Source of the DNA: Costus lasius
Taxonomy: Eukaryota; Streptophyta; Magnoliopsida; Zingiberales; Costaceae
Assembly (NCBI GenBank): GCA_027563935.2
Contig: CM050454.1
Span: 74,420,596-74,484,595, forward strand
Direction: 5' to 3'
DNA length: 64,000 bases
The notes beneath the pieces were generated by a model. That model saw only the letters and a program-made list of their open reading frames with translations. It was not told where the DNA came from and did no database searches. Shown piece by piece: positions 11,008 to 21,812 of this stretch; the first letter of the stretch is position 1; each line of letters opens with the position of its first letter. Made by a program: the position numbers and the translations under genes.

Positions 11008-11260
11008 AGTCTGCTGGATTGCCCAGATGAAGGGGAATCGCACGGGTTGGCGATTGGCTGGGACAGCCTACCAGAAATTAGTGCTTGTCATCTCTGTGCA
11101 TCTTATCTCGCCTGAGCGGGACGCGGAGACCAAGTATGAAATCTGGATCCCATCTCACTAAAAGAGTGTTACTCTTTCGGACTGTTTACTGGATTTTTCA
11201 GTCAGACAAAATAGTGAGAAAAGAATCTTTCTTAAGTCCTGGATTGATTCTGAACATTGA

Positions 11261-11291
11261 TACTAACCTTGCTGTTCTTGCATTGTTGTAG
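11261..11291 (+). promoter_or_regulatory. Candidate splice acceptor just upstream of gag
   Basis: TACTAAC (11261-11267, a plant-like branch point) is followed by a T-rich run and TTGTAG ending at 11291, 22 bases before the gag ATG. The TTGTAG and T-rich run are kept in A, B, E and F, where the branch reads TACTGAC. A donor cannot be assigned with confidence; GAGGTAGGC next to the PBS (9451-9459) is one option. Confidence 0.4.
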
Positions 11292-11312
11292 ATAACTGCA
11301 GCAACGAACACC

Positions 11313-11867
11313 ATGAGCTTCAATGTGCGATCCCTACTGGAAAGGGAGAAGTTTGCTGGGCCGAACTTCTCTGACTGGTTCGGACACCTTAAGATCGTTC
11401 TTAAGGCAGAGAGGAAACTGTATGTCCTCGAGACGGCGATACCGCCGCAGCCCGCTCCGAACGCCGCAAGGGCGGTTCGGGATGCCTATGAAAAGCACGT
11501 CAATGATAGCATTGATGTCGCTTGCCTGATGCTAGCGTCTATGACGCCACCGCTGCAGCGTCAGCATGAGGATATGTCGGCTATAGAGATTATAGCGAAC
11601 CTCAAGATGCTGTATGCTGCACAGGCGAGGACAGAACGCTATAATCTGACAAAGCTCTTCTTTCAGAGCAAACTGGCTGAGGGGAGCCCAGTGGGAGCTC
11701 ACGTGCTCAAGATGATTGGGCACAAGGAGGCTCTGGAGAAACTGGGGCATACCATCAACCAGGAGCTTGCTGTTGATATTATTCTGCAGTCTCTCCCGCC
11801 TTCTTTCGATGCGTTCATTATTAATTTTAATATGAACAAAATCGATTGTACCCGGCAGAGCTGCTGA
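11313..11867 (+). pseudogene. Copia C gag, N-terminal part, ends in a frameshift
   Basis: ATG at 11313 begins 'MSFNVRSLLEREKF', followed by the 'FSDWFGHLKIVLKAERK' segment typical of plant Copia gag (UBN2/gag-polypeptide type fold). The frame is lost after residue ~179: one base is missing near 11849 relative to copies A, B, E and F, leading to a stop at 11865-11867. The rest of gag and pol continue in the frame that overlaps from 11846. Gag would form the virus-like particle. In the related copies this is one uninterrupted polyprotein with pol, so the split here is a mutation rather than a programmed shift. Confidence 0.93.
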
Positions 11868-14800
11868 ATATGCTCTTGACAACTGAGGAAACTCTGAAGG
11901 GAAAGCCTTCAACCTCTGTCTTGATGGTTCCTTCTAGGAACAAGAAGAAGGGGAAGAAGGGCAAGGCCCCTGTCAAGAATTACAGCATGGCTCTGAAACA
12001 GAAGGTGAAGCGGTCGAAGGATAACAGGTGTTTCCACTGTGGCCAGCTGGGTCACTGGAAAAAGGACTGTAAAGCGCTCCAAGGAGATAAGAGGGGAAGC
12101 ATCGCTTCTGGCTCAGGTATATATGTGACTGAGGTCATGTTATCTTCTTCTTCTATTTCATGGGTGTTGGACACTGCATGTGGAGTTCACATTTGTTCAA
12201 ATGTACAGGAACTCAAGAGAAGAAGGCAGGTGGGACAGCATGAGGTAGACCTACGAGTTGGAAACGGGGCACGGGTTGCTGCTGTTGCTGTAGGAGACTA
12301 TTTCATTTCTTTACCATCTGGCATTGTATTGGAATTAAACAATTGTTATTTTGTACCAAGTATCACGAAGAATATTATCTCTATTCCTGCTCTTGTCAGG
12401 AAAGGATTTGCCTTTGAATGCAAAATTTCAAAGTGTGTTTTATCTTATGATAATATTGTGTATGCAACTGGTTCAATCAACAATGGGTTATTCATGTTGG
12501 ACATGGAATATTCTATACAAAACATTGATAATAAAAAAGCCAAGTATGCTGATGACAGCACCTTGCTATGGCATAGTCGTTTAGGCCATATAAACGAGAA
12601 GCGCATTAAGCGGTTGCATGATCATGGACTGCTGGGATCATTCTCCTATAAGGAGATTGATACATGCAAAGCTTGTTTAATGGGTAAAATGACGAAGTCA
12701 CCTTTTTCTAAGAAAGGTCAAAGGGCTTCAGGTTTACTTGACCTTATACACAGTGATGTGTGTGGGCCGTTTAGTAAACATGCCAGAGGTGGCTATCAGT
12801 ACTTCATTACCTTTACTGATGATTTCAGTAGGTATGGGTATGTCTATCTGATGAGACATAAAAGTGAATCTTTTGACAAGTTCAAAGAGTTCAAGAATGA
12901 AGTACAAAATCAGCTAGGCCGAAATATCAAGGCACTTCGCTCAGATCGAGGTGGAGAATACCTAAGTCATGCATTTACTGACTATCTGAAGGAGTGTGGG
13001 ATTATCTCACAGCTCACTCCGCCAGGAACACCGCAATGGAATGGTGTGTCCGAGAGGAGAAATAGAACGTTACTTGATATGGTTCGTTCTATGATGAGTC
13101 AGGCCACTCTTCCATACTCCTTTTGGGGTTTTGCACTGGAAACAGCTGCAAAGGTACTAAACCGAGTGCCATCTAAGGCAGTTTCAATGACGCCATATGA
13201 ATTATGGTATGGGAAACAGCCAAGCTTGACATTTATCAGGATCTGGGGTTGCGAGGCTTATGTCAAAAAGCTCGCCTCTGGGAAACTAGAGAGCAGATCT
13301 GACAAATGCATCTTTGTCGGTTACCCTAAGGAAACTAAGGGTTATTATTTCTACGATTCCAAGGAGAACAAAGTTTTTGTTGCTCGGACGGCCATATTTC
13401 TTGAGAAGGAGTTTCTTCTGCAAGAGGCCAGTGGGAGAGAAATAAAGCTGGATGAAAATCCAGAGGAAGGACAAAGTAGTCAAGCTCAATTGGATGAGCC
13501 TGAGCCGGTAGATCAGGTTATTGAACAACCTGAGGCTCAGATAACACGGGAACCGCGAAGATCGGGAAGGATCCGTCGACAGCCTGAGCGCTATGACGGA
13601 GTCTACATCATTGATAATGATGAACCCCTAACTTATGCGGATGCGGTCAGTGGACCGGAGTCAGCTAGATGGCTTGATGCTATGCGAGCCGAGATGGACT
13701 CCATGTCAGATAACCAAGTCTGGGATTTGGTTGATCCGCCTCCGGGAGTAATCCCTATAGGCTGTAAATGGATCTTCAAGAAGAAGATTGACATGGATGG
13801 TAACGTGGTTACCTATAAAGGCAGGCTAGTTGCGAAAGGTTTCAAACAAATCTACGGGATAGATTATGATGAAACTTTCTCACCTGTAGCTATGTTCAAG
13901 TCTATTCGGATTCTTTTCGCGATAGCTGCATATTATGATTATGAGATCTGGCAGATGGATGTGAAGACAGCTTTCCTTAATGGAAATCTGGATGAGGATG
14001 TGTATATGACACAACCTGAGGGTTTCACTAATCCAGCAGATCGTCATAAAATATGCAAGTTAAAGAAATCCATTTATGGATTGAAACAAGCATCTAGGAG
14101 CTGGAATATTCGTTTTGATGAATCAATCTCTGAGTTTGGTTTCATCAAGAACGAAGATGACCCGTGTGTTTATAAGAGGTTTAGTGGGAGCGTAATTACA
14201 TTCCTAATCCTCTACGTCGATGATATCTTGATCATTGGAAATGATATTCCTGAACTGCATGCTGTTAAAGCATGGTTAGGAAAATGTTTCCAGATGAAAG
14301 ATCTAGGAGAAGCAGCCTATGTGTTAGGTGTAAAGATCTATAGGGATAGATCTAAGAGGCTTCTCGGGCTGTGCCAGAGTACTTACATCGATAAGGTCCT
14401 GGAGAGATTCCATTTAGAGAATTCTAAACGTGGATATCTTCCAGTCAGACATGGTCTGAATCTTTCGAAGAGTCAGTGTCCACAAACACAGACTGAGAAA
14501 GATGAAATGGACAATACGCCTTATGCTTCGGCTATTGGGTCCATTATGTATGCGATGTTGTGTACTCGCCCAGACGTCGCTTACGGGTTAAGCGTGACCA
14601 GTCGATTCCAAAGTAATCCAGGTTTGGCGCACTGGATTGCAGTCAAGAACATTATAAAATATCTGCGGAGGACCAAAGATATGTTCTTGATATATGGTGG
14701 TCAGGAAGAACTCAGTATAGAGGGATATACTGACGCTTCGTTCCAGTCGGACCAGGATGATTTCCGATCGCAATCAGGCTATGTTTTTAGCTTGAATGGA

Positions 14801-15196
14801 GGTGCTGTGGTGTGGAAGAGTTTCAAACAGTCAACTGTTGCTGATTCCACAACAGAAGCCGAGTATGTTGCAGCCTCGGAAGCATCCAAGGAGGCAGTGT
14901 GGATTCGTAAGTTCGTGAGAGAACTTGGTGTCGTTCCTTCGAGTGCTGATCCTTTGGTTATCTTCTGTGATAACACTGGAGCAATCGCACAAGCAAAGGA
15001 ACCACGGTCGCACCAGAAGTCCAAGCACATACAGAGACGGTTTCACTTGATCCGGGAGATCATTGATCGAGGCGAGATCAAAATATGCAAGGTTCATACA
15101 GATGACAATCTGGCAGACCCGCTTACCAAGCCTCTGGCGCAGCAGAAGCATGAGCAGCACTGTAATAATATGGGTTTGAGATTTCTCAACCATTAG
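11846..15196 (+). pseudogene. Copia C rest of gag, protease, integrase, RT, RNase H
   Basis: Numbering from the gag start: CCHC zinc knuckle at ~239-252 (CFHCGQLGHWKKDC) and protease site 'LDTAC' at ~285-289. The pre-integrase H-H-C-C region precedes ~470. The integrase D-D-35-E triad is in 'HSDVCG' (~481), 'SDRGGEY' (~544) and 'SERRNR' (~580). RT has YVDD at ~967-970, and RNase H ~1130-1260 has 'YTDAS', 'TTEAEY' and 'FCDNTGA'. The frame is open to TAG at 15194-15196, giving a total of about 1,294 residues, normal for plant Copia. All catalytic residues I can check are present. The only lesion is the upstream frameshift, which disconnects this part from its start codon. Confidence 0.95.
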
Positions 15197-15199
15197 ATT

Positions 15200-15216
15200 A
15201 AGTGCAAGTGGGAGAT
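15200..15216 (+). promoter_or_regulatory. Copia C polypurine tract
   Basis: AAGTGCAAGTGGGAGAT lies directly before the 3' LTR and only three bases after the pol stop. It is the presumed plus-strand primer and is identical in B, E and F. Confidence 0.85.
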
Positions 15217-16922
15217 TGTTGGGGTATGCCCTTAAGGCTAATGTTTGAGGCCTTTGGGATTGTAATAAGTATCATGTAATAAACTCTTGTGTTTATAAAG
15301 GCATGGTTATTATTCAGGTTGTTACCTTGTCTGCTGTAATAAGTGTACTTCTGAATAATGTCTCAAAGCTGTTCAGCTAGGCTGACAGGCTATATGTCCT
15401 TAGTCGAGATATCTTGGTGAACCTGAGACAGCCTTGATATGATTGAGACTAATATGTGTGCTAATCTTATAGGATGCTTCGAGCATGGAATAAGATGTAG
15501 ACTCATGGGTACATTGGATGTACTGGACAGACCCTACTGGGATATTCCATTGCTTGTCACAATGTGAATGATCCTCGTAAGCAGCAAGTGGCACATGTCC
15601 TTTGACTTGAGATCACTTGTGTTTCTAAATGATGATTGTCATTGTTTTGAGGTAGTTCAATATCATTTGAAACATAATGGTTATAGACTATCTTGGATGG
15701 TGAGCTTGAGTCAGGTTAGGGCACTTGTGATAGATAAAGGATTGCCGTCTCCTTGTTTAAGGAGTGTGATGTTCTAAAGGGCCCCCCCTATATGAGATGA
15801 TTGAGATAGTGTATGGCCATACCCAGATGACTGTGTTCATCTGATCTAATCATGCTCATCGTATTGGAGTTACAGGCTTGACATGCTTGTCCAATAAGAA
15901 CATCCAGTGGCAAAGGAAACATGCATGCCTCGTGAGTTTGATTCACACTTGTGCTATGGTTTGGGTGTAGTCTTGGAAGACTCTTTCCTTTATATCGGGA
16001 GACAGTGATGTGTTGCTAGATACCCCTCACTGATCGTGATAACGAAAGTTATCGTTACCGACATTTAAAGGAAACCCTTAGGGTCGCACAATTTGGTGAT
16101 ATGGCTTGCTTAAGTCAGATCGTGTGGACTGAATTGTTTCGGTTCAGTTTAAAGGGATTTAATCTCTGATTGTAAGTGAGATCTGGTCTGATCATGTTTG
16201 ATTGATTAGGGCTTTAGATCGGTAAGCTTCGATCGAGAGAGATGATGCTAGATCGATGCGATCAGAAGCGTCAGATGATGAATGGTTAGATCTTGGACTT
16301 TGGGGTCTAATTTGATCTAGACTTAATGCTTGGGCTGATTTGGTTTCGCTATTGAACCAAGGGTATTGAACCGGCTCATGGGTTGAGCGCATGGTTCAAG
16401 AGGGAGAAGGAGTTGCGTTTGGTTCATGGAGACATGAACGCATGAACGCATACTCTTAATGGTTGCCATTTTTGGAAAGTTCCAAAATGAAAACGCATAT
16501 GCGTTCATGGCTTGAAGTCTCCCTAATGTTTTTCGGTTACACCTCTCTCTTGTTGCTTGGTGGAAACGATTTTTGCTCTCGAGCAAGTGAGGGTGTTGAC
16601 GAGAAGTGGAGGAACCGGCCAAGCAAAAGGAAGTCTTCATCTCTTCCCTACACTCGATCATTGACATCTTGGCACTTTTGCTAGCACAAGAGGTGCGCAA
16701 GTTGGGAGTCTTCATCGCCTTTGTGTGTGAACTTTTGGAGGAGATCAAAGTTGCTCTCTTCTTCCAAGCCGACCTCCAATCTATGGCTATGGTATAGATC
16801 TAAACTCATAGCTTCAAGTTGATCATATGGTTGTCATATACGATCTTTCGAAACCCTCTTTCCGTCATGCTTGCTAGATGCGCATGTTTAGGGTTTCACA
16901 TCCTTAATAAGGGTTTCTTTCA
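15217..16922 (+). repeat. 3' LTR of Copia C
   Basis: 1,706 bp, the near-identical partner of 7735-9440. The structured box is at 16003-16053. The terminal stem reads TCCTTAATAAGGG here, one pair shorter than in the 5' LTR. The Gypsy sequence resumes after the ATCAC duplication (16923-16927). Confidence 0.95.
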
Positions 16923-16927
16923 ATCAC

Positions 16928-18643
16928 CAGAGTCTCAAGTATATCTTCACTCAGAAGGAGTTGAACATGAGACAGAGAAGATGGATGGAGTTGATCAAAG
17001 ACTATGACTTCTCCATTCAGTATCAGGCTGGAAAGGCCAATGTGGTGGCGGATGCTCTGAGCAGACATCCAGTTACTTCAGTAGCTGCTTTACGAGTCAG
17101 TGAGTGGCGGTTACTGCAGGAGTTCAGCGATCTCAGGATCAGTGTTACTCCTAGAGTTCAGTCGGGTTATGTGGCTTTTCTCAGAGTACAGTCTGCTTTG
17201 TTGCAGAAGATCAGAGATCAGCAGTCTGTGGATCCGAGATTAGTTCAGATCAGGGTTAGTTTGGTTGATGGCGCAGTTCAGGATTTTAGCCTGTCTGATG
17301 ATGGTATTCTTCGGTTTCGTGGAAGGGTATGTGTCCCTGAGGAACCGAGCTTGAGGAAAGAAATATTGGAGGACAGCCATAACTCCAAATATTCTCTACA
17401 TCCTGGTGTGACTAAGATGTATCAGGACCTCAAGAAAAGTTTTTGGTGGCCGGGCATGAAGAAAGAGGTATATGATTTTGTCTCTAGGTGTTTAACCTGT
17501 CAGACTGTAAAGGCTGAACATCAGAAGCCTGGTGGTTTGTTGCAGTCTCTTCCTATTCCTGAGTGGAAGTGGGAATGCATCAGTATGGATTTTGTATGTG
17601 GTTTGCCCAGAACCAGATTGGGTCATGATGCTATTTGGGTGATTGTTGATAGACTCACTAAGTCAGCCCATTTTCTTCCGATTAAGATGACTTATTCTCT
17701 AGAGAGACTGGCTAGATTATATATTGATGAGATAGTCAGACTGCATGGAGTTCCTGTTGATATTGTGTCTGATAGGGACTCTCGATTTTTGTCCAGATTT
17801 TGGAAGAGTTTACATGAGGGTTTGGGTACTAAGTTGAGTTTTAGTACAGCATACCATCCTCAGTCTGATGGCCAGACGGAGCGTACTATACAGACTCTAG
17901 AAGATTTGTTGAGAGCCTATGTGGTTGATTGGAGTTCTGAGTGGAACCGGGATCTATCTTTGATAGAGTTTACTTATAATAATAGCTTCCACTCTAGTAT
18001 TCAGATGGCTCCTTATGAGGCTTTGTATGGGAGAAGGTGTAGGACTCCCTTGTGTTGGGAGGAAACTGGTGACAGAATGATTTTGAGATCTGATGCAGTA
18101 CAGGAGACTACTGATAAGGTCAGAGAGATCCGGGATAAACTGAAAATTGCTCGGGACAGACAGAAGAGTTATGCTGATGACCGTCGTCGTTCCTTGGAGT
18201 TTATGGTAGGGGATCATGTGTTCTTGAAGGTGTCACCTACTAAGGGTGTTATGAGGTTTGGCAAAAAGGGCAAGTTGAGCCCTAGGTTTGTAGGCCCTTT
18301 TGATATTATTGAGAGAATTGGTCCAGTGGCTTACCGATTAGCTTTACCTCCTGCTATGGATCATGTGCATAATGTATTCCATGTCTCTGCATTGAGGAAA
18401 TATCATCCTGATCCATCTCATGTATTGGAATTGGAACCTCTTCAGATTCAGAGTGATTTGACTTTCGAGGAAAGACCTCTCCGGGTTGTGGATAGAAAAG
18501 ATAAAGTCCTGAGGAACAAGACTATACCTTTGGTAAAGGTTATCTGGGGAAATCAGTCAGTGGAGGAGGCGACATGGGAGACTGAAGCTGATATGAGGAA
18601 ATTTTATGCTTACCTCTTTGATGATATGGATGCTGAGCTTTAG
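16928..18643 (+). pseudogene. Gypsy G1 RNase H C-terminus, integrase and chromodomain
   Basis: This segment directly continues the frame cut at 7734. First comes the RNase H end ('[23 protein letters not shown]', shown in part, with its last Asp). The integrase zinc finger is next (His in SHNSKYSLH, Cys in 'RCLTC'), then the core triad: D in 'SMDFVCG', D in 'VSDRDSRF', E in 'SDGQTERT'. The C-terminus has the GPF/Y-like '[16 protein letters not shown]' and a chromodomain-like end ('[16 protein letters not shown]'). It ends at TAG 18641-18643. The chromodomain is thought to direct chromoviruses to heterochromatin. No stop is seen inside; the copy is dead because of upstream damage. Confidence 0.94.
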
Positions 18644-18659
18644 AGGACTAAAGCTTTAT

Positions 18660-18672
18660 AAGGAGGGAGGAA
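18660..18672 (+). promoter_or_regulatory. Gypsy G1 polypurine tract
   Basis: AAGGAGGGAGGAA abuts the start of the 3' LTR, 16 bases after the pol stop. Confidence 0.9.
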
Positions 18673-21600
18673 TGTAAGATCCAAGGATCTTAAGTTCTGG
18701 TAAGCATTATTTTGATTTAAATAAAATTATTGACTATGATAATTTTATGTATTGGTTGTCAAATTATAGTTAATTAACTAGAAATTTTGGTTGTTAATTT
18801 ATTGTAAATAAATTAGAGATTATTTATTTGATTGTTGGCTGATTTATGATAAATTATTATTGGTCGTTCATGATAAATTAATTAGGATTTATGGTTGTAA
18901 ATTGTAAGTTAATTAATTAGAACTTATTGGTTAATTAATTAGACCTTATTGGTTAATTAATTAAATTCTTATTGGATATTAATTAAATCCTTATTGGATT
19001 TGTGTTTAAATGAAATAATTAATTGGATATTAGATTTAAAATTCAAATTATTAGTTAAATGAATTAAGTCCTAATCGGATTAACTAATTGGATTTTAAAA
19101 TTCGGATTTAGTTAGTTAAATGGGTTAAACCTATTTGAATTAATGGGTTAATGGGTTTAAAATTTTAAAATCCAAAGTTTAAGTGGGAATTGCGCTTAGG
19201 GTAAGAGTTTTTGGCGATTTTGGCTTGAGGAAAATTGTGGGCGACGGCTTGAGAAGAAGTGGCGATTCTTGAAGAGTTTTGAGGTGATTTTCTTCATCTT
19301 CTTCCCTTGGCGATTTTTCCTTGAAGAGAAGAAATTCCTTTGGCGAGTTCTTGAAGATTTTTGGGCGACTTAAAAGCTGTAGACGATTTCTTTTGTGGAG
19401 AATTTTCGGTTTAAGAGGTGAGTGGTGTGTCTTTTCGATTCCTAGCAATTTGGTTGTATTAATTAATGAGTTAGATTGATTGGAAAGTTTTATCATGCTA
19501 AAAACCGAATTTGAGCCATTCATTTATGAAAACCGAAATTTGATATTAATCTTGATATTGTGGTTAACATGTTTACATGTGAATTGAATCTTGATATTTC
19601 TCCATGAAAAGTTAGTTTAGGGTATTTTCCATGAAAACCGAATTTAAGGCATATCTCCATGAAAACCGAATTTAGGGTAATTATTGTGTGGAGTTTAGGA
19701 AGCATTAAATCATTGATCTTGAGTATGAAATTCTTGTTAACTAAGGTGTTAATTAAGGTGTATTTTTAAATTGATATTAGGTTTGAAACAGTGGGTTACA
19801 TGTGTGATTTGTAAAGCAATTATGCTTTAATTTTATGTTGATTTTTGGGGCGCATGATAAATGTTATATGTCGAATTTTATGGATGCTTGATAAATTGCC
19901 AATAATGTTATGTTGTAAAACTCATGTTTATTTAATTAAGATCATGTAATCATGTTTGAGAACATTGGGTGATAATTTAGCAAAATTTCACTGAACTGAC
20001 CAGCCTGAAATTTAAGGACTACACAATATTCGGTGATATTCGAATATAAAACATTATGTGGTATGTTATGTGAATTCTGAACAATATGTGTGATCATGTG
20101 AATTCTGAACAATATGTGTGATCATGTGAATTCTGAACAATATGTGTGATCTTGTGAATTTTGAAAAATTATGGGTTATGTGAAATTGGAAAATTATGTG
20201 ATTATGTGATGGTTAGGACTAAGGCTAGGTGTAACTATGAACTCAAGGGGATAGTCCTTATGTGTTATGTTAAGGGTTTGAATTTCAGCCCTGTATTGTG
20301 ATATGTGAGGAGGTTGATGTTCAGCCTGCCTATTATGATTATTGTGATGGGGGTTGATGTTCAGCCTGCCCGATATGATTTTTGTGATGACTATCCTAGA
20401 GTCTAGTTGACACTTAGGAGTCCACCTTTGTGAAATATGTTCACCTATGTGAAATATGAAATAAGATGTGTCTGTTGTCCAGTAGGAACCTTTTGGGAGA
20501 ACGGGTTTTGACGCAAAGTGCCATGTCTTGGTCAGACAGGGGCCACCTCTTGATGTCACTACTCTTTTATGTGATGGGGTAATATAAGACGCAAAGTGCC
20601 ATGTCTTGATCAGACAGGGGCCACCTCTTGATGTCATTACTCTTTATGTGACGGGGTGATATAAGACGCAAAGTGCCATGTCTTGATCAGACAGGGGCCA
20701 CCTCTTGATGTCATCACTCTGATGTGTTATGGGGTGAGGGAGCAAAGTGCCACGTTGTGACCTGACGGGGGCCACCTCTTGATTCTACTCACTATCCATG
20801 TTTATGTGTTGCACGAGATTTTGCAGCTCTCAGTGCTTTGGCCAAGCCGGGTTAGACCATATTGGTCACTACTGATTATGCTGGACAACTAGGTTAATTA
20901 AGTATGGTGTGTTTAGTTGGTTTAGAATATATGTGTTTAATTGGGTTAGAGTAAAACTCTAGAACTTGAGTTTGTGAACATGAGTTTGTTATATGCTAGT
21001 GTGTACATCTGACTGTTTATATGATTTCTGTTTCTTTATTTTGTTATATGTTGACATAATATTCTTGTTAAAGATTTTTAAAAATAATCTGCCTATATTT
21101 TTGAGTGTATGTTATGGATGGTCGATTTAGACTATCCACTCACTGGGCTGTGTAGCTCACCCCTCATTATTTTCAGGCATAGAGCAGGGGCGCATTTCAT
21201 GAGTAACATTGGCGTGGATATTATGTTTGCTGCTTAAGAACTTTTATGCTAAAATTTTCTGGGGCCGGTTGTGGCTAAACCATATGATTTATATGAACTA
21301 TGTGAACCATGTGATGTGAACCATGTGAACTATGTGAATTTGTGTTGCCAGATTGTGGCAGTTAACTGAGTTTGATTTTATGTCACCGCGGGCTTCAGCC
21401 TGGTTTCGGTGTTTGGTGTCAGTTTATAAAAATCGATTTTTGTGGATTTGTTTTGAAATTGAAGTTGATGTGTATTTTTGCAATCGGTTTTGATACAACT
21501 GTAACTTGCATATGTCTAGTGCAAGTATTGCCTGGTGGCAGGTACCTTTATGGATTTTATGAATTTTAATCGGTTTTGATATAACTGTTGCCTTGCATAT

Positions 21601-21812
21601 GTCTAGTGCAAGGATTGCGTGGGGGCAGGTACCCTTACGAGATTTATGAGATTTGAGTTTTGTGAATTTGTGTGTATGGATTTATGGAAATTTTTCAGAT
21701 CGTGTTTTCTTGAACTCGGTTTTACCTAGCATATGATCGATCTTATATGAAACATCCTGTATCATTTGTGAATTGTGCCATTTGTTTGGGGTTAAGAATG
21801 TGGGATGTTACA
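18673..21812 (+). repeat. 3' LTR of Gypsy G1 (3,140 bp)
   Basis: It differs from the 5' LTR by about seven single bases and a 14-bp tandem duplication near 21308-21326 (GAACCATGTGAT repeated), which accounts exactly for the length difference. Tandem arrays recur at about 20068-20170 and 20510-20790. No gene. Confidence 0.95.

Larger units (their letters stand above)
9441..11312 (+). promoter_or_regulatory. Copia C untranslated leader (~1.87 kb) with primer-binding site
   Basis: The PBS TGGTATCAGAGG (9443-9454) starts two bases after the LTR. No long ATG frame is found up to gag. A duplicated segment at 9588-9655 resembles the tail of LTRs from this family. The last ~600 bases (about 10690-11291) are strongly conserved in copies A, B, E and F. 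They include twin 19-nt hairpins (10780-10798 and 10989-11007), an AATCGC/GCGATT hairpin (11036-11055) and an intron-end-like site at 11261-11291. Conservation without a good reading frame points to RNA-level function such as packaging, dimerisation or splicing (inference). Confidence 0.85.
7735..16922 (+). mobile_element. Ty1/Copia retrotransposon 'C', full length (9,188 bp), nested in Gypsy G1
   Basis: LTRs of 1,706 bp each (7735-9440; 15217-16922) begin TGTTGGGGTATGCCCTT and end TTTCTTTCA. ATCAC flanks both sides (7730-7734; 16923-16927), and the Gypsy RNase H frame resumes exactly after it. I counted about three substitutions between LTRs. At a rice-like 1.3e-8 substitutions/site/year this is under ~0.1 My (inference). 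The interior has PBS, a ~1.87 kb leader, one gag-pol frame broken by a single-base frameshift, and a polypurine tract. It is the most complete element of the window. Confidence 0.96.
1588..21812 (+). mobile_element. Ty3/Gypsy chromovirus-like retrotransposon 'G1' (Tekay/Del-like), split by Copia C
   Basis: Both LTRs are present (1588-4713 and 18673-21812, TG...CA ends) and flanked by the same 5 bp, AAAAC, at 1583-1587 and 21813-21817. This shows a clean insertion into the integrase of Copia A. The interior has an initiator-Met primer site, gag with two zinc knuckles, protease, RT, RNase H, integrase and a C-terminal chromodomain-like segment, then a polypurine tract. Very long LTRs plus a chromodomain fit the Tekay/Del lineage (inference). 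I counted about seven substitutions and one 14-bp indel between LTRs, so the insertion is recent. Copia C interrupts RNase H at 7735. Confidence 0.95.

Noticed and set aside
10867..11161. Overlapping 75- and 82-codon open frames in the Copia leader, also seen in A and B
   Set aside because: The longer one starts at TTG, it has a stop in copy B and is shortened in F. The two frames overlap, and conservation is better explained by RNA structure in the leader.
11846..11867. Programmed frameshift between gag and pol in Copia C
   Set aside because: Copies A, B, E and F have gag and pol in one frame here; C simply lacks one base.
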